From an uncultured Prevotella sp. (lineage in GTDB: Bacteria > Bacteroidota > Bacteroidia > Bacteroidales > Bacteroidaceae), in contig CAMNPM010000015.1 in NCBI GenBank assembly GCA_946548065.1, positions 1 to 50,765 on the forward strand: a DNA stretch of 50,765 nt. The letters run 5' to 3'. The notes below the pieces were generated by a model. The model had not been told where the DNA came from, made no database searches, and saw only the letters and a list, made by a program, of their open reading frames with translations. Positions 45,496-50,765 of this stretch are shown one piece after another (the stretch's first letter is position 1; every line of letters begins with the position of its first letter). The position numbers and the translations under genes were made by a program.

Positions 45496-45540
45496 GATGA
45501 CGATGACAGCGATGACAGCGATGACAGCGGTATTTATTTG
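45496..45540 (+). repeat. GATGAC-type element, copy b
   Basis: GATGAC is followed by three GATGACAGC units and GGTATTTATTTG. It is in plus orientation, to the left of the AT palindrome. Confidence 0.85.
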
Positions 45541-45554
45541 TCATCGTTTTTGTT

Positions 45555-45592
45555 CATATTTATATATATAATATATTATATATATAAATATG
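45555..45592. repeat. 38-bp perfect AT palindrome
   Basis: CATATTTATATATATAATA is followed directly by its exact reverse complement, with no spacer; all bases except the outer C and G are A or T. It can extrude as a cruciform and is an ideal duplex-melting region. Confidence 0.95.
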
Positions 45593-45620
45593 GCTCTGTA
45601 AATAGCTATGCACTTGGGAA

Positions 45621-45667
45621 AATAAATAGCCCCACTGTCATCGGTGTCATCGTCATCGGTGTCATCG
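45621..45667 (-). repeat. GATGAC-type element, copy c (inverted)
   Basis: AATAAATAGCCCC followed by GTCATCGGT-type units on the plus strand is the element in minus orientation, so copies b and c form large inverted arms on either side of the AT palindrome. Confidence 0.85.
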
Positions 45668-45687
45668 CCCAACCTGCCCAAATTGCA

Positions 45688-45745
45688 CGAAACGTAATAC
45701 ACCATGCCGCGAAACGTAATACACCACGCGACGATATTACGTTTC
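45688..45745. repeat. GAAACGTAAT sites, two direct at 22 bp and one inverted
   Basis: CGAAACGTAATACACCA occurs at 45688-45704 and at 45710-45726, exactly 22 bp apart. ATTACGTTTC, the inverse of its core, occurs at 45736-45745. Confidence 0.9.
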
Positions 45746-45792
45746 ATTTTTGTTTACATTCCAAAATCTGCCACGCGACCTCTTCCCTACTT

Positions 45793-45827
45793 GGAAATTA
45801 CTGCCTGGGCTGGGAAAATTTACTGCC
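45793..45827 (+). repeat. GGAAA-TTACTGCC pair at 22 bp
   Basis: GGAAATTACTGCCTGG and GGAAAATTTACTGCCAGG are near-identical; their TTACTGCC cores end at 45805 and 45827, again 22 bp apart. Confidence 0.75.
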
Positions 45828-45849
45828 AGGCGAGGGCGCAAAATTTTGA

Positions 45850-45868
45850 CGTCAATGCGGCATTGACG
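45850..45868. repeat. CGTCAATGC-G-GCATTGACG palindrome
   Basis: A perfect 9-bp inverted repeat around a single central base, the size of a typical dimeric-regulator site. Confidence 0.75.
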
Positions 45869-45926
45869 AGTTTTTCGCAGGTTTTGAATTATTTTAACAA
45901 CAACCTACCGTCCACAAAACAACCCC

Positions 45927-46028
45927 GATGACAACGATGACGATGACACCGATGACAACGGGGCTGTTTATTGTAAACCCGATGACAACGATGACGATGA
46001 CACCGATGACAACGGGGGTATTTATTGT
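45927..46028 (+). repeat. GATGAC-type elements, copies d and e in tandem
   Basis: Two almost identical 48-bp elements (45927-45974 and 45981-46028) repeat at a 54-bp period, each made of GATGACAAC, GATGAC, GATGACACC, GATGACAAC, GGGG and a TTTATTGT end. Confidence 0.9.
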
Positions 46029-46099
46029 TGACGACGCTTACTGATGCTTCATTAAGTGTCGTTAACTCGCAATGCTCGTTGACGACGCTTACTGATGCT
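46027..46099. repeat. 22-bp direct repeat at the 3' end of the DUF4301 gene
   Basis: Positions 46027-46048 and 46078-46099 are identical over 22 bp; the second contains the last codons and stop of the DUF4301 gene. They are separated by 29 bp holding an imperfect hairpin (GTCGTTAAC, GTTGACGAC). It resembles the duplicated gene end left by site-specific insertion. Confidence 0.9.
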
Positions 46100-47606
46100 G
46101 GTCGCGCAGCAGGTCGTTGACGGTCTTCACGGGGTTGAACGTCGAGAGGGGTACCTCCACGAATATGGTCGACCAGTCGCTCATGGCGCCGTTCCACAGT
46201 CCGGGCAGCTCCAGGGCCTGCAGCTCCTTGCCGTTCTTCGACTTCTGCGAGATGAAGCCCGTGGTGGGGTCGACATACTTGGGCAGGTCGAACGGCTTGC
46301 CCTGATAGTCCTTCACGGCGCATACCAGGTCGACGGGGTTGAAGTGGGTGCCCTTGGTGAACATCTCCATGTACTCCTTGTTCGACTTGTCAATCTGGCT
46401 CGACTCCAGGATCTGCAGGCTCACCGTGCCGTCCTGGTTGTAGGTGAGGAACGGGCCGCCGCCGGGCTCGCCCACATTCTTCACCACGCCGCAGACGCGC
46501 ATGGGGCGGTTCAGCTTCTTGCGCAGGTAGATCACCAGATCGGCATCCTCCAGCTCCTTGATGTCCGCCTTGCGGCAGCACAGGTCTTGCTGCACGAAGC
46601 GGATTATCTCCTCCACCTGCTCGTGCGTGTACCGGCCCGTATCCAGCAGGCGCAGGTACTCGAAGGCCTTCTTCTGCAGGCTTACCAGCACACCGGCGAT
46701 GATCTGCTTCCACTCCACGGTGTCCTGCTTCAGACGGTCGGGCACCACGTTGTCGATGTTCTTCACGAAGATGACGTCGGCCTCAATCTCGTTCAGGTTC
46801 TCTATCAGCGCGCCGTGGCCGCCGGGGCGGAACAGCAGCGAGCCGTCCGGATTGCGGAACGGAGTGCCGTCGGGGTTGGCGGCAATCGTGTCGGTAGAGG
46901 GCTTCTGCTCGCTGAACGTGATGTCGTACTTGATGCCGTACTTCTGGGCATACTGGTCGGCCTTCTGGGCCACCTTCTGCTTGAACAGCTCCATGTGCTC
47001 GTGCGACACGGTGAAGTGCACGTGGGCCTCGCCGTTCGAGGCGGCATAGAGCGCGCCCTCCACCAGGTGCTCCTCCATCGGAGTGCGCGGACCCTCGGGA
47101 TAGTTGTGGAACAGCAGCAGACCCTTGGGCAGCTGACCGTAGTTCAGGCCCTCGGCCTTCAGCATCTGGGCAGCCACGGCCTTGTACTCCCCGGCGCCCA
47201 TCAGCTCCTTGATGCCCTTGCCGCAGTTCTTCTGGCAAGCCTCGTCCAGCTCGCCATAGAAGGCAAACTTCTCGATGTTGTCGAAGTACTTCTTCTCGAA
47301 GTCGGTGGTCGGCACGTCGTAGTCAGCATCCACAAAGGCAAACATGTCCTTGAACATACGGCTGGCCGCACCGCTGGCAGGCACGAACTTCACCACCTTC
47401 CGGCCCTCGGCCTTATACTGCTGCCAGGCCTCGATGTAGGCCTTGCCCTCGTCGGCCGTAGGGGCCACGATGCCCTTGCCGATGGCGGCAGCAGCCTCCA
47501 GGCGCAGGAAGGGGAAACCGGTTTTAAACTCGCCTAACTGTCTCTCGATTTGTGCCTCAGAAATTCCTTTCTGGGCCAACTGATTCAAATCTTGTTGTGA
47601 TAGCAT
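46089..47606 (-). CDS. DUF4301 family protein
   Basis: The 505-residue cytoplasmic protein matches the Bacteroidota DUF4301 family: QLAQKGISEAQIERQLGEFKTGFPFL at the N-terminus, KFVPASGAASRMFKDMFAF (about 75, resembling the glycine-rich loop of nucleotidyl-transferases), FRPGGHGALIENLNE (about 265) and MRVCGVVKNVGEPGGGPF (about 372). The overall pattern suggests a sugar-nucleotide pyrophosphorylase-like fold, but no activity is established. It is preceded by its own -7 element. GC content is high, like the leuC/leuA part of the window. Confidence 0.88.
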   Translation of the reverse strand: MLSQQDLNQLAQKGISEAQIERQLGEFKTGFPFLRLEAAAAIGKGIVAPTADEGKAYIEAWQQYKAEGRKVVKFVPASGAASRMFKDMFAFVDADYDVPTTDFEKKYFDNIEKFAFYGELDEACQKNCGKGIKELMGAGEYKAVAAQMLKAEGLNYGQLPKGLLLFHNYPEGPRTPMEEHLVEGALYAASNGEAHVHFTVSHEHMELFKQKVAQKADQYAQKYGIKYDITFSEQKPSTDTIAANPDGTPFRNPDGSLLFRPGGHGALIENLNEIEADVIFVKNIDNVVPDRLKQDTVEWKQIIAGVLVSLQKKAFEYLRLLDTGRYTHEQVEEIIRFVQQDLCCRKADIKELEDADLVIYLRKKLNRPMRVCGVVKNVGEPGGGPFLTYNQDGTVSLQILESSQIDKSNKEYMEMFTKGTHFNPVDLVCAVKDYQGKPFDLPKYVDPTTGFISQKSKNGKELQALELPGLWNGAMSDWSTIFVEVPLSTFNPVKTVNDLLRDQHQ

Positions 47607-47650
47607 AATTATAATATTGGTTTTTAGAATAGTTTGTCACTACTAAGCTG

Positions 47651-47658
47651 CAAAATTA
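47651..47658 (-). promoter_or_regulatory. -7 element of the DUF4301 gene (TAATTTTG)
   Basis: TAATTTTG lies 45 nt upstream of the start codon. No clean -33 box was found. Confidence 0.5.
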
Positions 47659-47756
47659 CTTCATTTCATGTAGAATGAAGAATGTAGCAGGAAGAATTTG
47701 ACGCTGCATTGTCTTTTTTTAACGTTTTTGCTTTCCGCCATACATCCCCGCGGCGG

Positions 47757-49370
47757 TCATTGCCTGAGATAGGCAGCGCACTGGTCGGCACACCGCTCAC
47801 CGTCGATGCCCGCCGACACGATGCCGCCCGCATATCCGGCACCCTCGCCGCAGGGGAAAAGTCCCTCCAGCCGCACATGCATCAGCGACGACGGGTCGCG
47901 CAGGATGCGCACCGGGCTCGACGTACGGGTCTCAACGCCTATCATCAGCGCCTCGTTGGTCAGGAATCCGTGGCTCTGCCTACCGAACTGCCGAAAGCCT
48001 TCCTGCAGCCGGTGGCTGATGGACTGGGGCATCCAGAAGTGCAGGGGCGACGAGATGAGTCCCGGCGCATACGAGCTGCGGGGCAGGTCGTAGCTCAGAC
48101 GGCCATTCACGAAGTCGGCCATGCGCTGGGCGGGGGCCGTCTGACGGTGGTTGCCAGCCAGCCAGCAGTCGCGCTCCAGCTGTTCCTGGAAACGCAGCAC
48201 GCGCAGCGCATCGTCGCCCTCAACATCCTCAGCCCGCAGCTCCACCACCATGCCGCTGTTCGACCATTGTCCGCCACGGCCGGACGGACTCATGCCGTTC
48301 ACCACAATCTGCTCCGGCCCGGTGGCCGCAGGGATGACAAAGCCGCCCGGACACATGCAGAACGAGTAGACACCGCGGCCCTCGACCTGGGTGACAAACG
48401 AGTACTCCGCCGCCGGCAGATACCGCCCCCGGCCCTGCCGCGAGTGATACTGTATCTGGTCTATCAGCTCGGCAGGATGCTCCAGCCTCACACCCACGGC
48501 AATGCCCTTCGCCTCCAGCTCCACGCCCGATGCCGACAGATAGCGATAGACATCGCGAGCCGAATGCCCCGTAGCCAATATCACAGGCCCCAAGAAGGTC
48601 TGCTCCCTCACGGACGATGGTTGCTGGACCACGGACGATGGTTGCTGGACCACGGACGATGGTTGCTGGCTCACGGTCTCGATGCCTACCACCCTGTTGC
48701 CCTCCGTCAGGAGCCGCGTCATCCTGGTCTGGAAATGCACCTCCCCGCCACAGCCGACAATAGTCTGCCGCATGTTCTCAATCACCCTCGGCAGCTTGTC
48801 GGTGCCTATGTGCGGATGGGTATCGGCCAGGATGCGCGTCGACGCACCGTGCTGGCAGAACACGTTGAGTATCTTCTCTACCGAACCCCGCTTCTTGGAG
48901 CGCGTGTAGAGCTTGCCGTCGGAGTAGGCCCCCGCCCCACCCTCGCCAAAGCAGTAGTTGCTCTCAGGGTCCACCTGCTGCGTCTTGCCGATACGCGCCA
49001 GGTCCTTCTTACGCTCATGCACGTCCTTGCCGCGCTCCACCACGATGGGCCGCAGACCCAGCTCTATCAGCCGCAGGGCTGCAAACAGACCGCCCGGACC
49101 GGCGCCCACCACCACCACCTGCGGAGACTTACTCACGTCGGGATATTCCGTACGCTGGTACTCGTCCTCACGGGGCATCTCGTTGATATAGGCCCGCACC
49201 TTCAGGTTGACGTAGATGGTGCGCTGACGGGCATCGATGCTGCGACGCAGGATGCGCAGCGCCGTCAGCGTGCGCACATCGAAGCCATACTCCTCGGCCA
49301 CATACTGCCTCAGAGCCTGCTCGGAGGCTGCCACATGGGGCGCAACACGTATCTGATACTCACTTACCAT
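47757..49370 (-). CDS. FAD-dependent dehydrogenase-like oxidoreductase
   Basis: The 537-residue protein has an N-terminal domain of about 90 residues, then the FAD-binding Rossmann motif VVVVGAGPGGLFAALRL (about 95), the ERG segment IVVERGKDVHERKKD, NYCFGEGGAGAYSDGKL (about 145) and the C-terminal FAD-binding LFPCGEGAGYAGGIVSAG (about 505). This is the pattern of the large uncharacterised COG2509-type FAD dehydrogenases. The substrate is unknown. Three copies of a 21-bp unit encode a repeated VQQPSSV stretch at about residues 234-254, in a loop where relatives have nothing comparable. It is 23 nt from the DUF1232 gene. Confidence 0.85.
   Translation of the reverse strand: MVSEYQIRVAPHVAASEQALRQYVAEEYGFDVRTLTALRILRRSIDARQRTIYVNLKVRAYINEMPREDEYQRTEYPDVSKSPQVVVVGAGPGGLFAALRLIELGLRPIVVERGKDVHERKKDLARIGKTQQVDPESNYCFGEGGAGAYSDGKLYTRSKKRGSVEKILNVFCQHGASTRILADTHPHIGTDKLPRVIENMRQTIVGCGGEVHFQTRMTRLLTEGNRVVGIETVSQQPSSVVQQPSSVVQQPSSVREQTFLGPVILATGHSARDVYRYLSASGVELEAKGIAVGVRLEHPAELIDQIQYHSRQGRGRYLPAAEYSFVTQVEGRGVYSFCMCPGGFVIPAATGPEQIVVNGMSPSGRGGQWSNSGMVVELRAEDVEGDDALRVLRFQEQLERDCWLAGNHRQTAPAQRMADFVNGRLSYDLPRSSYAPGLISSPLHFWMPQSISHRLQEGFRQFGRQSHGFLTNEALMIGVETRTSSPVRILRDPSSLMHVRLEGLFPCGEGAGYAGGIVSAGIDGERCADQCAAYLRQ
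48609..48671 (-). repeat. 21-bp in-frame repeat x3
   Basis: The unit CACGGACGATGGTTGCTGGAC occurs at 48609-48629 and 48630-48650, with a third copy differing at its end (48651-48671). It keeps the reading frame and adds seven residues (QQPSSVV) per unit. Confidence 0.95.
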
Positions 49371-49393
49371 AGCTCTTACGGTCTCTCGATGGT

Positions 49394-49789
49394 TTACTTG
49401 TCGCCACCGGGCATCAGGTCGCCTATCTCCTCTATCTCGTCCTCGTCAAACCACTTGCTCAGACGCTCGCGGGCCTTCGTCTCGATGTCGGGGTCAACCT
49501 CCGTCCACACCTTCTTCAGCACATACACCAGCACACCCAGGTCGTCGGCCAGGCCAGCTATGGGAATGGCATCAGGCACCACGTCGAGCGGGCTGATCAG
49601 ATAGCCCAGGGCGCCAATGATCATGGCTTTGTTGGTAGCACTCACCTTGTCGCTCTGCAAGGTATAATACAGTATCAGGGCTGCGTAAACCAGCTTCGCA
49701 CCAGCACTCTTGGCAATGCGCGCAATCTTCTCCACAAAGTCTCGCTTCGAGAACTTGTTGGAATAGTTCATAAACTCGGGTAAATCCAT
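49394..49789 (-). CDS. YkvA/DUF1232 family membrane protein
   Basis: The 131-residue protein holds the DUF1232 signature LGYLISPLDVVPDAIPIAGLADDLGVLVYVLKKV (about 74-107) with an upstream hydrophobic helix (GAKLVYAALILYYTLQ). Family members are small membrane-associated proteins of unknown function. It lies between the DUF1460 gene (28 nt upstream) and the FAD oxidoreductase (23 nt downstream) and is probably co-transcribed with both. The C-terminus is acidic (WFDEDEIEEIGDL). Confidence 0.88.
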   Translation of the reverse strand: MDLPEFMNYSNKFSKRDFVEKIARIAKSAGAKLVYAALILYYTLQSDKVSATNKAMIIGALGYLISPLDVVPDAIPIAGLADDLGVLVYVLKKVWTEVDPDIETKARERLSKWFDEDEIEEIGDLMPGGDK

Positions 49790-49816
49790 CTTTTTCTTAT
49801 TTTATTCTTATTATAC

Positions 49817-50701
49817 TTATTCCGGTCGAATCCTTATGATCCTTATTCCCGTAAACGTAGGATGCTTGGTCATGTAGTAGCGCAGGGTCATGGGCTCCTC
49901 CACCACCTTGCGCCTTATCTGCGAGGCATTCAGCAGGTGCAGCCCGTCGCTGCGCCACACGGCAAACCCCAGATGGGCAATGTCCAGCCCGGGCTTGTTG
50001 CTGGTGATGGCAATGATGTCGCCGTCCTTCACCGACTGGCGCATCAGCGTGCTGTTCCGGATGTCCTCCTTGCGGATGTAGCGGGCCGTCAGTCCGCTCA
50101 GCGCCTGCTCCTGACGCCGTATCTGCTCCACCAGCTTAGGGTGAGCCTTCAGCGCGCGGTAGGCTCCGGGGTGCTCACTCATATAGCTCACCCTCACGGT
50201 CTGCACAGCACTGAACGGAGGCACGGGCTGCTGTATCTCGCTCACCAGACGCCTCTTCGCGTTGTCGGCTATCCAGTCGGAGAAATAGTGCAGCCGCGAC
50301 GTATAGCCGTCTATCCTGCCGCCGCGATAGCGCAGGGCAGTCAGCTGGCCCACGTAGTCGCCCCATGTCGTCCGGCCCTGCTGCAGACAGAGCTTCAGGG
50401 CCGCAACGGTCTCAATGAGCGTGGTGCAGTCCAGCTGGCGAGTATTCACCACCAGCTGCTCGCGGTCGTTCACCTCCAGGGTGTGCGACACGTATGGCAC
50501 TCCGACAAACTGCCGCGCCAGCGTCAGCACGTCGGTATGGGCATCGTAACGCTGCAGCAGACGGCAGACGGCCATGCTGTCGCGCCGCTGATAGGTCACC
50601 TGGCCATCGGACGGCAGCCAACACACCGCCGCCATCGCCACGACAGCCGTCCGCAGCATCCTCCTGTACACCTTATATATATATATAGCCATTGTCATCA
50701 T
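49817..50701 (-). CDS. DUF1460 N-acetylmuramoyl-L-alanine-amidase-like protein
   Basis: The 294-residue precursor carries a signal peptide (MLRTAVVAMAAVCWLPSDGQ); the start may be at residue 1 or at the Met of MLRTAV. The mature part matches DUF1460, an NlpC/P60-like fold with the nucleophile in QLDCTTLIETVAAL (Cys about 92) and the catalytic His in PGLDIAHLGFAVW (about 241). The conserved region LARQFVGVPYVSHTLEV precedes it. Relatives cleave peptidoglycan amide bonds; the specificity is unknown. It starts the three-gene minus-strand run with DUF1232 and the FAD enzyme. Confidence 0.85.
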   Translation of the reverse strand: MMTMAIYIYKVYRRMLRTAVVAMAAVCWLPSDGQVTYQRRDSMAVCRLLQRYDAHTDVLTLARQFVGVPYVSHTLEVNDREQLVVNTRQLDCTTLIETVAALKLCLQQGRTTWGDYVGQLTALRYRGGRIDGYTSRLHYFSDWIADNAKRRLVSEIQQPVPPFSAVQTVRVSYMSEHPGAYRALKAHPKLVEQIRRQEQALSGLTARYIRKEDIRNSTLMRQSVKDGDIIAITSNKPGLDIAHLGFAVWRSDGLHLLNASQIRRKVVEEPMTLRYYMTKHPTFTGIRIIRIRPE

Positions 50702-50713
50702 TGTTTTATTGGG

Positions 50714-50765
50714 TCACTTCTTCTTTTTATAGGGTCCGCGCGGCCCGAAGTTAAATCCGAAGTAG
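50714..50765 (-). CDS. C-terminal end of an unknown protein (cut by the window)
   Basis: The minus strand enters with YFGFNFGPRGPYKKKK and a TGA at 50714-50716, 12 nt before the DUF1460 start. The basic lysine tail and the Gly/Phe pattern are not diagnostic. Confidence 0.5.
   Translation of the reverse strand, partial: YFGFNFGPRGPYKKKK

Larger units (their letters stand above)
45441..46088. other. 650-bp repeat-dense, gene-free region
   Basis: There is no credible gene here. The region holds, left to right: GATGAC element (45496-45540), 38-bp AT palindrome (45555-45592), inverted GATGAC element (45621-45667), GAAACGTAAT sites (45688-45745), TTACTGCC pair (45793-45827), CGTCAATGC palindrome (45850-45868), two tandem GATGAC elements (45927-46028) and a 22-bp direct repeat (46027-46099). 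Confidence 0.85.

Noticed and set aside
45496..46028. CRISPR-like appearance of repeated GATGAC elements
   Set aside because: Units are short and irregular, spacers are not unique sequences of constant length, and no cas gene is present.
45889..46323. Minus-strand frame giving a repeated CHRCHRHRCHR pattern that looks metal-binding
   Set aside because: The pattern is the GATGAC element read in one frame; it begins out of phase inside the DUF4301 gene and has no promoter.
47709..49604. 631-codon frame antisense to the FAD oxidoreductase
   Set aside because: Arg/His-rich shadow of the real gene on the other strand.

Overview
The window looks like chromosomal DNA of a Bacteroidota bacterium, most likely Prevotellaceae. 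Promoters follow the Bacteroidales TAnnTTTG (-7) plus TTTG (-33) pattern, Shine-Dalgarno sites are absent, and several families are typical of this phylum: DUF3256, DUF4296, DUF4301, DUF4105, DUF5715, BT4734-like, STN-type beta-barrel receptors, Rho with a long acidic insert, and the eukaryote-like IleRS. No rRNA or tRNA genes were seen. The assignment rests on gene content and motif reading, not on any search.

Layout. 1-2.9 kb: accessory edge with two genes of a MukEF-like condensin (Mks/Wadjet type, cut by the window), then decayed HTH and HipBA-like toxin-antitoxin remnants. 2.9-11.2 kb (minus): one long housekeeping run, ileS, TraR/DksA-like, lspA, DUF4296 lipoprotein, 76-aa protein, nucleoside MFS, rsmE, DUF3256, closed by a hairpin. 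11.3-13.4 kb: rho on the plus strand from a divergent promoter. 13.5-17.2 kb (minus): ECF sigma, anti-sigma and beta-barrel receptor signalling trio. 17.5-19.2 kb: lipoprotein-type DHH pyrophosphatase and a YqeY protein, flanked by a duplicated copy of the sigma-gene promoter and by ISAon1-type transposase debris. 19.5-21.1 kb: non-coding region with an 11-bp tandem repeat, a palindrome array spaced at exactly 22 bp, and a broken insertion sequence.

21.1-26.6 kb (minus): envelope operon (FadL-like porin, LptC, CNNM/CorC protein, PpiD-like isomerase). 26.7-29.2 kb (plus): DUF4105 protein and a degenerate alkaline-phosphatase-superfamily protein, translationally coupled. 29.4-33.6 kb (plus): secA, an 8-bp repeat array, and an orphan ABC ATPase. 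33.7-41.6 kb (minus): leucine/isoleucine operon leuA-leuC-leuD-citramalate-synthase-like-leuB-TPR-DUF5715, with a leader peptide rich in Leu, Ile and Val, an antiterminator and a terminator. A second 8-bp array of the same unit and the same sense orientation fills the gap before leuB.

41.6-46.1 kb (minus): the most unusual part. A BT4734/DUF3987-like primase-helicase-type ATPase and two unrecognised genes are preceded by about 600 bp that hold a 38-bp perfect AT palindrome, several repeat families spaced at 22 bp, and four GATGAC-type elements, a fifth copy of which lies inside the ATPase reading frame. This has the look of a replicon-like or satellite module lodged at the 3' end of the DUF4301 gene, whose last 22 bp are duplicated. 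46.1-50.8 kb (minus): DUF4301, FAD oxidoreductase, YkvA-like DUF1232, DUF1460 amidase-like, and the tail of another gene.
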